Positions 1 through 5,860 of a stretch of DNA of 6,332 bases are shown in pieces. The stretch is from JBGLNJ01 sp964353405. GTDB lineage: Bacteria > Chloroflexota > Anaerolineae > Fen-1058. Under the pieces are notes generated by a model, which saw nothing but the letters and a program-made list of their open reading frames with translations, made no database searches and was not told the DNA's origin. The stretch covers positions 1-6,332 of the forward strand of contig CAYGWJ010000048.1 in the NCBI GenBank assembly GCA_964353405.1, given 5' to 3'. Position 1 is the stretch's first letter, and every line of letters begins with the position of its first letter. The position numbers and the translations under genes were made by a program.

Positions 1-120
1 TCGCTTTCGACGTTTGTTGATTCGGTGGGAAAAGAAAGTCGAGAACTATTTGGCCATGCTTGAATTCGCCTGCGCGTTCATTGCCTTTCGTGCCGCCGAG
101 GTTTTCGGATAGGCTCTTAC
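1..120 (+). mobile_element. Right end of an insertion sequence (probable)
   Basis: The transposase tail above implies that an insertion sequence enters from the left. In related elements the terminal inverted repeat often overlaps or closely follows the transposase stop codon. The stretch around 101-119 (GTTTTCGGATAGGCTCTTA) is the best candidate for the right terminal repeat. The left terminal repeat is outside the window and no second copy is visible inside it, so the exact boundary and any target duplication (for example TTA at 117-119) are inferred, not seen. Confidence 0.4.
2..112 (+). CDS. IS5-family-like transposase, C-terminal end only (cut by window edge)
   Basis: Reading from base 2 gives 36 codons ending in TAG at 110-112. 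The peptide contains RRLLIRWEKKVENYLAML and ends in CAFIAFRAAEVFG. A basic RW-E-K-K patch followed by NYLAML, a hydrophobic helix and a terminal FRAAxVFG is what I recognise as the extreme C-terminus of DDE transposases in IS5-related insertion sequences. The catalytic DDE core and the start lie left of the window, so it cannot be told whether the gene is intact. The family assignment rests on memory of the motif, not on a search. The neighbouring radical SAM gene begins about 130 bases downstream with its own promoter-like elements, so it need not depend on transposase transcription. Confidence 0.78.
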   Translation, partial: RFRRLLIRWEKKVENYLAMLEFACAFIAFRAAEVFG

Positions 121-168
121 TCTGCGCACATCGTCACCGTACTCTCATCATACCGACAAAACGCCTAG

Positions 169-197
169 TTGTCAACGCAGCCAAAACCTTGTAAACT
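169..197 (+). promoter_or_regulatory. Sigma70-type promoter for the radical SAM gene
   Basis: TTGTCA (169-174, five of six matches to the -35 consensus) is separated by 17 bases from TAAACT (192-197, four of six matches to the -10 consensus). A transcript would start near 204, about 36-42 bases before the ATG codons at 240 and 246. If real, this argues against translation starting at the GTG at 201, which would lie upstream of the transcript start. The -35 box sits in a small palindrome GTTG-T-CAAC (168-176). Confidence 0.45.
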
Positions 198-239
198 TGC
201 GTGCAATACCCAATACCCAATCTCTGCGCTTTACGTCCA

Positions 240-1151
240 ATGCCCATGACTTTTGAACCCGCCTACCTCTCCCTCGCCCGCACTGGCGAATTGACGCGCC
301 GCGTCGAGCAAGCGTACTTGCATCTTGCCTCCTGCGACCTGTGCGCGCAAAACTGCCGGGTGGATCGCAACGTCACCAAGGGCGTCTGCCGCACTGGCGT
401 ACGCGCTATCGTCTCCAGCCACGGGCCGCATCACGGCGAAGAAGCGCCATTGAGCGGCAGCCGGGGCAGCGGCACGGTTTTCTTTACTTTCTGCAACATG
501 CGATGCCAGTTCTGCCAGAACTATGAGATCAGCCAACTTGGGGAGGGTCACGAGGCAGAGCCGGAAGACATCGCAGCGATGATGCTCGAATTGCAGGCGA
601 TGGGCTGCCACAACATCAATTTCGTCAGCCCCAGCCATGTGGTGGCGCAGATCCTGGCCGCCGTCGCCATCGCCGCGCAAGCGGGCTTACGCCTGCCGCT
701 GGTCTACAACACCGGCGGCTATGATTCGCTCGCCGCGCTGCAACTGCTCGACGGCGTGATGGACATTTACATGCCCGACATGAAATACGCCAACGCCAGG
801 TTAGCGCTGCGGCTTTCCAAAGCAAGGAACTATCCAGAGGTCAATCGCGCGGCAGTGCAAGAGATGCACCGTCAGGTGGGCGACCTGGTGATGGACGAGC
901 GTGGCATTGCGCGGCGTGGGTTGCTCGTGCGGCATCTGGTCATGCCGGGTGGACTGGCGGGCACGCCCGAGGTCGCGCGCTTCCTGGCGGAGGAAATCTC
1001 ACGCGATACCTACATCAACGTGATGGCACAATACCATCCGTGCTACAAAGCTCAAGAGCATCCCCCGCTCGACCGGAGCATCACGCCCAAGGAATACGCG
1101 GAAGCGGTCGCCGTGTGCCGCGCCGCCGGGCTGCGACGGTTCGACCACTGA
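240..1151 (+). CDS. Radical SAM protein, PflX/COG1313 type (PFL-activase-like)
   Basis: From ATG 240 the protein is 303 residues. The radical SAM cluster motif CNMRCQFC (C85, C89, C92) ligates the 4Fe-4S cluster that cleaves S-adenosylmethionine. Before it lies a family-specific cysteine set CDLCAQNC (C32, C35, C39) plus C50, the CxLCxxxCxVxR signature of the PflX/COG1313 group. SGSRGSGTVFF, YNTGGYDS, YMPDMKY and AQYHPCYKA are also typical of that group. These cytoplasmic proteins resemble pyruvate formate-lyase activases, but their substrate is generally not established, and no glycyl-radical enzyme gene lies alongside, so I do not name a reaction. The frame is open back to GTG 201. I prefer ATG 240 or ATG 246 because family members usually begin close to the MTFEPAYLSL segment and a promoter-like pair predicts a transcript start near 204. 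No clear Shine-Dalgarno sequence precedes any candidate start. The gene appears monocistronic. Confidence 0.88.
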   Translation: MPMTFEPAYLSLARTGELTRRVEQAYLHLASCDLCAQNCRVDRNVTKGVCRTGVRAIVSSHGPHHGEEAPLSGSRGSGTVFFTFCNMRCQFCQNYEISQLGEGHEAEPEDIAAMMLELQAMGCHNINFVSPSHVVAQILAAVAIAAQAGLRLPLVYNTGGYDSLAALQLLDGVMDIYMPDMKYANARLALRLSKARNYPEVNRAAVQEMHRQVGDLVMDERGIARRGLLVRHLVMPGGLAGTPEVARFLAEEISRDTYINVMAQYHPCYKAQEHPPLDRSITPKEYAEAVAVCRAAGLRRFDH

Positions 1152-1202
1152 CGGCCTGCAGTGCTACAGTCCGTCTTGCCCCGGCCCTTGTGCGTGGCCG
1201 TC

Positions 1203-1246
1203 GTCAGTCCCTTCCATAGTGAGTTCAACGCACTTGAGGGACTGAC
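1203..1246. repeat. Perfect 10-bp inverted repeat / hairpin between radical SAM gene and epimerase operon
   Basis: GTCAGTCCCT (1203-1212) and AGGGACTGAC (1237-1246) are exact reverse complements around a 24-base loop. Within the loop, AGTG (1218-1221) can pair with CACT (1231-1234), giving an interrupted longer stem. It lies 52 bases after the radical SAM stop codon and about 55 bases before the -10 box of the next operon. There is no T-run on either strand, so it is not a classic intrinsic terminator. It could be a 3'-end stabilising or Rho-linked structure of the upstream transcript, or a protein-binding site upstream of the downstream promoter. Confidence 0.6.
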
Positions 1247-1300
1247 ATGAGATAAGATTGTGGTAAGACACATTGCGCGCGTAATGCTCCCCAACAGTAG

Positions 1301-1306
1301 TATAAT
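1301..1306 (+). promoter_or_regulatory. -10 box of the epimerase-polymerase operon
   Basis: TATAAT at 1301-1306 matches the -10 consensus exactly and lies 29 bases before the epimerase ATG. The predicted transcript start near 1312-1314 leaves a short leader of roughly 23 bases containing the ribosome-binding site. No good -35 hexamer is found at 16-18 bases upstream (the sequence there is GC-rich, around CGCGTA), so the promoter may be weak or need an activator. Confidence 0.5.
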
Positions 1307-1322
1307 TCAGACAAACAGCCAA

Positions 1323-1327
1323 AGGAG
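1323..1327 (+). promoter_or_regulatory. Shine-Dalgarno site of the epimerase gene
   Basis: AGGAG sits 8 bases before ATG 1336. It is the only textbook ribosome-binding site among the three + strand genes and fixes the epimerase start. Confidence 0.8.
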
Positions 1328-1335
1328 AAAACCCC

Positions 1336-2349
1336 ATGCAAGTCTTGTTTGTTGGCGGCACTGGCCTCATCAGTTCGGCTTGCTCTGAGCAAGCTGTGGA
1401 ACGAGGTATCGAGCTTTTCATCCTCAACCGAGGTAGATCGGACAAGTATCCCGTACCCCGAGGCGCTCAATGGCTCGTGGCCGACATCCGTGGTGACCCG
1501 GCCACCCTCGCCTCCCTGCTGCACCGCTACCACTTTGATGCTGTGGTGGATTGGATCGCCTTCACCCCGGCCGATATTGAAAGAGACATCCAACTCTTTG
1601 GCGGCAAGACCCGGCAGTTCATGTTCATCAGTTCCGCCAGCGCCTACCAAAAGCCGCCCAGCCATTACCTGATCACTGAGGACACGCCACTGGCCAATCC
1701 CTACTGGGATTATTCACGGAACAAAATCGCGTGTGAAGAACGGTTGATGAAGGAATACCGCGACCAGGGTTTTCCGGTCACCATCATCCGGCCTTCGCTG
1801 ACCTATGGTCCTTCGCAAATCCCGTTGTGTGTCGGGAGCTGGCAGCATCCCTACACCGTGATTGACCGCATGAAAAAGGGAAAAAAGATCATTGTTCCTG
1901 GCGATGGCGCCTCGCTCTGGACTCTCACCTGGAACGGCGATTTCGCCAAGGGCTTGCTGGGCCTGTTGGGCCGCGACCAGGCCATCGGCCACGCGTTCCA
2001 CATCACCTCGGACGAAGTGCTGACCTGGAACCAGATTTACCGTGAGGCCGGACACGCCGCCGGCGTCGAGCCTAACCTCATCCACATCCCATCCGATTTG
2101 ATCGCCGCTTTTGATTCCAAAGCGCTGGGCAGCCTCATCGGCGACAAGGCCAACAGCGCCGTCTTTGACAACCGCAAGATCAAGCGCTGGGTTCCGGATT
2201 TTGTCGCCACGGTCCCCTGGTCTGAAGGCGTGCGCCGCGCCATTGCCTGGCACGAGGCCGATCCCAGTCGCTGCAGCATTGACGACGAGGCAAACCGCGT
2301 GTGGGACACGATCATCGCGGCCTATGAGCGTGCCTTGCCTCAAGAGTAG
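1336..2349 (+). CDS. NAD(P)-dependent epimerase/dehydratase, extended SDR family, CSP41-like atypical group
   Basis: The 337-residue protein opens with a Rossmann nucleotide-binding loop GGTGLIS (residues 7-13) and has an NRGR segment (31-34) after the second strand, where this group contacts the cofactor. D50 in VADI is the usual adenine-contacting position. A serine-rich strand ISSASAY (98-104) and the catalytic pair Y126-SRN-K130 (YxxxK) are present, so the active site looks intact. RPSLTYGP (152-159) is the expected post-catalytic motif. The second half forms a variable substrate-binding lobe. The closest recognisable relatives are the CSP41-like or nucleoside-diphosphate-sugar epimerase proteins. 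The true substrate is unknown, and some CSP41 members bind RNA instead. There is no signal peptide, so it is cytoplasmic. The start is fixed by AGGAG and the -10 box. It is the first gene of an operon, and the polymerase gene starts 7 bases after its stop. Confidence 0.86.
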   Translation: MQVLFVGGTGLISSACSEQAVERGIELFILNRGRSDKYPVPRGAQWLVADIRGDPATLASLLHRYHFDAVVDWIAFTPADIERDIQLFGGKTRQFMFISSASAYQKPPSHYLITEDTPLANPYWDYSRNKIACEERLMKEYRDQGFPVTIIRPSLTYGPSQIPLCVGSWQHPYTVIDRMKKGKKIIVPGDGASLWTLTWNGDFAKGLLGLLGRDQAIGHAFHITSDEVLTWNQIYREAGHAAGVEPNLIHIPSDLIAAFDSKALGSLIGDKANSAVFDNRKIKRWVPDFVATVPWSEGVRRAIAWHEADPSRCSIDDEANRVWDTIIAAYERALPQE

Positions 2350-2356
2350 ATAAAGG

Positions 2357-5300
2357 ATGGTCATTCCTCTCCACCTTCACTCTTACTGGAGTCTTTTGGA
2401 CGGCGTGCCGTCGGTACACGGGATTGTGGATTTCGCTCAAACCTCAGGCCTGCCGGCCATTGCGCTGACCGACGCCAACGCTCTGTACGGCGCGATGGAG
2501 TTCATCTCGGACTGTCGCAAGGCCGGCATCGCGCCCATCCTCGGAACAGAGTTGACGCTGACCGGCGGGCACTCGATTGTCTTGCTGGCTCAGAATATGC
2601 GGGGCTATGCCAACCTGTGCTGTCTGATCACGCGCCTGCAGGCCGCGCCCGACCGCCAAGCTTCGCTGGCCCGTGGCCTTTCCTTGGCCGATCTCGGTCA
2701 ACACACCGAGGGCCTGATCGCGTTATCGGGCGGACGCAGCGGCCCGCTCGATGCCAGCCTGCGTGAACGGGACGCTCCGCGAACCGAATACATCGCGCGA
2801 GAGCTGGTCAACCTCTTTGGGCGGGACCGATTCCTGGTCGAGCTGCAAATCATAGAAGAAGGCGACTTGGACAAGGCCGGTACGTTGCAATCGCTGGCCG
2901 ATCGCTTGAGCCTTCGGACTGTCGCCACGCACGACATCCACTACCTGGCGCCCGCCGATGCACAACGTTACCGTGTCTTGACCGCCATGCGGAAGGGTAT
3001 TCGACTGTCCGACTTGCCAGCCTTGCCCGACCTGGCCTTCCCTCCTGCGGACGAGATGCGGCGCAGGTTCGCCGATTTTCAAGCTGCGCTCGACCACACC
3101 GATTGGATAGCCGACCAATGTCGCTTCGAGTTTCCACTCGGCCAGCTTCATTTTCCGACGCTGGATCTGCCACAGGGGCGCACGACACGCGACGAGCTGC
3201 GGACGCGTGCCCGGGCCGGCGCAGCGCAACGCTACGGCGAGCTGACGCCCGCTATCGAGGCACGCCTGCGCAAAGAAGTGGACGTGATTGACACGCTCGG
3301 ATACACGCCCTACTTTCTCGTCGTCGCCGACATTGTGCAGTACGCGCGCGAGAAGCAGGTGCCCATCTCACCGCGCGGGTCGGCCTCGTCATCCGTCGTG
3401 GCCTACGGCCTGGGCATCCACGACGTTGACCCCATCGCCCACCATCTATACTTTGAAAGATTCTTGTCACTGGAGCGGCACGATCCACCCGACATTGACC
3501 TTGACCTGTGCTCACACCGAAGGGATGAGGTCATCAACTATGTATATCGCCAATACGGCGCGGACCACGTTGCGATGATCTGTACCTACGCCACACTGCG
3601 TGCCCGTTATGCACTGCGAGAAGTGGGCAAGGCGTATGGACTAGCAGAAACACGCCTCCGGCATCTCTCCGATCAACTGCCCGGTTTCTGGCACCCCGGC
3701 GCGCGCAAGCGCATGCAAGACGCACAGGCCGAACTGATCGAGCAGGCGCACGATCCCGTCGAGCGCGAAGTGTTGGAGGTGAGCCGCGCGCTCGACGGCA
3801 CGCCGCATCACCTTTCCATTCACCCGGGCGGCATTGTCATCTCGCCAGAGCCTATCACCGACCTCGTGCCACTCCAACACGCGACCAAAGGACTGCTGGT
3901 CACCCAGTTTGACATGAGCGGCATCGAAAAGCTGGGGCTGGTCAAGATTGACCTGCTGGGCATCAGCGGACTGACCGTGATCGCCGATTGCATCGAGTTG
4001 ATTCAGCGGCGCCAGCCCGATTTCACGCTCGAGTCCATTCCCCGGCAAGATGCCGGCGCAGCTCAGGCACTCTCTACCGCACACACCATCGGTTGCTTCC
4101 AGATTGAAAGCCCGGGAATGCGCATGACGCTGAGGGAACTCTCGACGCGCACCGTGGACGATCTCATCGTCGCATTAGCCCTCTACCGCCCAGGTCCGCT
4201 CAAGGGCGGACTGAAGGATGCATTTGTGCAACGGCACCTTGGCCAGGAATCCGCCGAGTATTTGCACCCGGCGCTCGAGCCGATCCTGCGTGAGACTTAT
4301 GGCGTGATCTTGTACCAGGAGCAGGTCTTGCGCCTCGCGCACGAGGTAGCGGGCTTGACGCTCGGAGAGGCCGACCTCCTGCGTAGGGCCATGTCCAAGT
4401 TCAGGTCGGCGCACGAAATGGAGCGGCTGCACCAGCAGTTCGTCATGGGCGCGCAGGCGACGAGTGGGCTGGATGCGACGACGGCCCGAGAAGTCTGGGA
4501 GCTGATGGCGGCGTTCGCAGGCTATGGATTTCCCAAGGCGCACGCGGCGGGTTATGCAGCCGTGGCGTATCGGATGGCCTACCTGAAAACGCACTACCCG
4601 GCCGAGTTCATGACCGCGCGGCTGGCGGTCTGGGGCGGATTCTACCGGCCAGGCGTTTACATGAGTGAAGCGCGGCGGTTGGGGCTGGTCGTCAAGCCAC
4701 CGCACGTCAACCATAGCGGCGCAGCGTTTACATTGGAATCACCCCGGACGCTCTGGATGGGATTGGGCCAGGTGCGCGAACTGACGCACACGACCATGGA
4801 AACCATCTTTGCGCAGCGTCCGTTCATAGCGTTGGACGATTTCCTCGCGCGGGCGCAGCCGCAATACGTCGAGGCCATCAACCTGGTGCAAGCCGGCGCG
4901 CTGGAGGGTTTGGGCCATGCCAAAGCGATGCTGGCCCAGCTTGAACAAGAACGCTGGCACGGTCGGCATACGGGACAGATAGGGTTGCTGGCAGCGCAAG
5001 GGATGACAGCGATGCCCGATCCGACTCTACAGGAACGCGCCGATTGGGAACGAGAAGTGTTGGGACTCTCCGTCAGCGTACATCCTTTGCAGTTGGCGGC
5101 CAAGGAACTCGCTCAACACAAAGTGAGTCGCAGCGATGAACTGAGCGAGCACACCGGCCAGGCTGTGACGCTCGCCGGAATAAGGCTGGCTGCGCACCGC
5201 TTCACGGCCAAACAAGAGCCGCTGCTGCTGGTAGACATGGAAGATGAGCTTGGGATGTATCAGGTGTTATGGAGCGGCGCAGCCCTCGACCGGTATCGCT

Positions 5301-5422
5301 CTCTGCTCTCGCGACGAGAGCCGGTGCTCCTTCGCGGGCGAGTGCGCAGTGACCGGCAGGGGCAAGTGGTCGTGGCAGGACAAGAGATCATGCTGCTGCT
5401 TGGGCGCAAAAAGAGCGGGTGA
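2357..5422 (+). CDS. DNA polymerase III alpha subunit-like protein, short accessory/error-prone type (DnaE/DnaE2 family)
   Basis: This C-family DNA polymerase has 1,021 residues; replicative DnaE has about 1,160. The N-terminal PHP domain (about 1-200) keeps HLHS (6-9), LLDG (13-16), E65 and HDIH (192-195), but the usual TDH motif reads TDA (D39-A40). The polymerase core carries PRGSASSS (339-346), PDIDLD with D381 and D383 equivalent to the E. coli catalytic D401 and D403, and KIDLLG with D532 equivalent to D555. LYRPGP (609-614), YQEQV (653-657) and FPKAHAAGYA (725-734) are further family motifs. A helix-hairpin-helix region (about 820-860), a possible clamp-binding QIGLL (874-878) and an OB fold (about 935-1016) follow. 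The protein ends right after the OB fold, so the tau-binding C-terminal domain is missing, as in DnaE2/ImuC. No imuA, imuB or lexA gene is present here. Translation is probably coupled to the epimerase: 7-base gap, AAGAG at 2342-2346, and AAAGG directly abutting the ATG. Its last 9 bases overlap a convergent tRNA gene. Confidence 0.92.
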   Translation: MVIPLHLHSYWSLLDGVPSVHGIVDFAQTSGLPAIALTDANALYGAMEFISDCRKAGIAPILGTELTLTGGHSIVLLAQNMRGYANLCCLITRLQAAPDRQASLARGLSLADLGQHTEGLIALSGGRSGPLDASLRERDAPRTEYIARELVNLFGRDRFLVELQIIEEGDLDKAGTLQSLADRLSLRTVATHDIHYLAPADAQRYRVLTAMRKGIRLSDLPALPDLAFPPADEMRRRFADFQAALDHTDWIADQCRFEFPLGQLHFPTLDLPQGRTTRDELRTRARAGAAQRYGELTPAIEARLRKEVDVIDTLGYTPYFLVVADIVQYAREKQVPISPRGSASSSVVAYGLGIHDVDPIAHHLYFERFLSLERHDPPDIDLDLCSHRRDEVINYVYRQYGADHVAMICTYATLRARYALREVGKAYGLAETRLRHLSDQLPGFWHPGARKRMQDAQAELIEQAHDPVEREVLEVSRALDGTPHHLSIHPGGIVISPEPITDLVPLQHATKGLLVTQFDMSGIEKLGLVKIDLLGISGLTVIADCIELIQRRQPDFTLESIPRQDAGAAQALSTAHTIGCFQIESPGMRMTLRELSTRTVDDLIVALALYRPGPLKGGLKDAFVQRHLGQESAEYLHPALEPILRETYGVILYQEQVLRLAHEVAGLTLGEADLLRRAMSKFRSAHEMERLHQQFVMGAQATSGLDATTAREVWELMAAFAGYGFPKAHAAGYAAVAYRMAYLKTHYPAEFMTARLAVWGGFYRPGVYMSEARRLGLVVKPPHVNHSGAAFTLESPRTLWMGLGQVRELTHTTMETIFAQRPFIALDDFLARAQPQYVEAINLVQAGALEGLGHAKAMLAQLEQERWHGRHTGQIGLLAAQGMTAMPDPTLQERADWEREVLGLSVSVHPLQLAAKELAQHKVSRSDELSEHTGQAVTLAGIRLAAHRFTAKQEPLLLVDMEDELGMYQVLWSGAALDRYRSLLSRREPVLLRGRVRSDRQGQVVVAGQEIMLLLGRKKSG

Positions 5423-5485
5423 CGGGATTCGAACCCGCGACTCACTGCTTGGGAAGCAGTTGCGCTACCACTGCGCTACACCCGC
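5414..5485 (-). tRNA. tRNA-Gly, anticodon CCC
   Basis: The reverse complement folds into a canonical 72-nt cloverleaf. The acceptor stem GCGGGTG/CACCCGC has 7 Watson-Crick pairs and the D stem is GCGC/GCGC with loop AGTGGTA. The anticodon stem is ACTGC/GCAGT with loop TTCCCAA, the variable loop has 5 bases (GAGTC), and the T stem GCGGG/CCCGT has loop TTCGAAT. Anticodon CCC reads GGG glycine codons. The discriminator base is U, as expected for bacterial tRNA-Gly. No CCA is encoded (the DNA continues CTTTTT), so CCA must be added by nucleotidyltransferase. The 3' end overlaps the last three codons of the convergent polymerase gene, including its stop. A TTTTT run starts two bases beyond the discriminator and may help end transcription. 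Confidence 0.97.
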
Positions 5486-5506
5486 GTGCTCACGACGTAC
5501 TGCGGC

Positions 5507-5534
5507 ATTGTACCGCATTTGTTACAAAAGTCAA
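5507..5534 (-). promoter_or_regulatory. Sigma70-type promoter of the tRNA-Gly gene
   Basis: On the - strand, TTGACT (5534-5529) and TACAAT (5512-5507) each match the consensus at five of six positions and are spaced by 16 bases. Transcription would begin near 5500, about 14 bases before the mature tRNA 5' end. The spacer contains TTTGT-T-ACAAA (5518-5528), and the -10 box is flanked by TGCGG (5501-5505) and CCGCA (5513-5517). The -35 box contains the stop codon of the adjacent protein fragment (5531-5533). Confidence 0.75.
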
Positions 5535-5662
5535 ACCTTCCCCAAAACCAGATAAATCTGCATCCCGGCATTGGGCTGCGCCTTGGATATGCCGGAGAAC
5601 TTGCCCGTCTTCTGGTCGTACATCGGTTCGGCGAAAAGCTTTCGCCGGCGAAACGTAGCCAA
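5531..5662 (-). pseudogene. C-terminal fragment of an unrecognised protein
   Basis: After an in-frame stop at 5665-5663 the - strand is open for 43 codons, ending in TGA at 5533-5531. The second part reads like genuine protein: FAEPMYDQKTGKFSG, then KAQPNAGMQIYLVLGKV before the stop. No start with a ribosome-binding site precedes it; the only internal ATG codons are at MYDQ and MQIY. I do not recognise the family. The most economical reading is the remnant 3' end of a gene whose body has been lost, with its stop codon now embedded in the tRNA promoter. It could instead be a chance open frame, since 43 codons is short in GC-rich DNA. Confidence 0.4.
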
Positions 5663-5681
5663 TCAGGGGCAACGTTCGAGG

Positions 5682-5711
5682 AAACAAAAAGGCCACTCCG
5701 AAGAGTGGCCT
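5682..5711 (-). terminator. Intrinsic terminator with C(UUCG)G loop, reading leftwards
   Basis: On the - strand, AGGCCACTC (5711-5703), loop TTCG, and GAGTGGCCT (5698-5690) form a perfect 9-bp GC-rich hairpin. It is followed by a T-rich tract (TTTTTGTTT, counting from 5690). The loop is the very stable cUUCGg tetraloop. There is no T-run on the + strand side, so it acts leftwards. It lies about 60 bases after the stop of the 5771-5860 fragment and about 140 bases after the stop of the DUF1349-like ORF. It probably ended the transcript of whichever gene originally finished at 5771, and it would insulate the tRNA promoter from upstream - strand transcription. Confidence 0.9.
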
Positions 5712-5770
5712 CAAGACATTAGCAGTTGTGTCGTGTTGCTGGCGGACGGCGCTTCAGCAACCGGCACGAC

Positions 5771-5860
5771 TCAATAGCGAACTACCTCACGAACGCGCTG
5801 CGTGTGGCGCATCAGCTCCGCGCTGGTGTTGGGCGGCCCTTTCTCGTAATCAATGACGAA
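5771..5860 (-). pseudogene. C-terminal remnant of an unrecognised protein, next to its terminator
   Basis: Between an in-frame stop at 5863-5861 and TGA at 5773-5771 the - strand encodes 29 residues. These include IDYEKGPPNTSAELMRHT and end in QRVREVVRY. The composition is protein-like: an acidic/Gly-Pro turn, then an amphipathic basic helix up to the stop, with a strong terminator 60 bases later. There is no start codon at its head. Its first codons overlap the stop codon of the DUF1349-like ORF in a different frame. I do not recognise the family. The likely reading is the preserved 3' end of a gene whose upstream part was replaced at about 5850-5860. The alternative is a frameshifted extension of the neighbouring ORF. 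Confidence 0.5.

Larger units (their letters stand above)
5486..5849. other. Interval without an intact gene, between tRNA-Gly and the DUF1349-like ORF
   Basis: This 364-base stretch has no complete protein gene on either strand. What it holds, all oriented leftwards, is the tRNA promoter, one C-terminal-looking fragment, a strong intrinsic terminator and a second C-terminal-looking fragment. The longer + strand frames crossing it begin inside the polymerase gene or the tRNA and have no ribosome-binding sites. Confidence 0.7.

Noticed and set aside
202..222. Tandem CAATACC repeats near the GTG at 201
   Set aside because: Only two full copies plus a partial one; too short to mean anything on its own.
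231..680. 149-codon - strand frame opposite the radical SAM gene
   Set aside because: The + strand carries the intact cysteine motifs; the opposite frame is a shadow.
1182..1200. CGGCC/GGCCG 5-bp stem after the radical SAM stop codon as a terminator
   Set aside because: The stem is short, the loop is 9 bases and no T-run follows.
1714..2364. 216-codon - strand frame antisense to the epimerase
   Set aside because: It lies wholly opposite a gene with complete SDR motifs and is explained by GC-rich codon bias.
4175..4714. 179-codon - strand frame, and many shorter ones, inside the polymerase gene
   Set aside because: The + strand frame has contiguous polymerase motifs over its full length; the antisense frames show no family features.
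5244..5555. 103-codon + strand frame containing GIRTRDSLLGKQLRYHCATPA
   Set aside because: This peptide is the translated antisense of the tRNA-Gly gene, a well-known false-gene signature; the rest overlaps the polymerase gene in another frame.
5419..5777. Three further + strand frames (68-79 codons) and one - strand frame of 74 codons across the gene-poor interval
   Set aside because: None has a ribosome-binding site. They cross the tRNA, its promoter or the terminator hairpin, and their composition is not protein-like.
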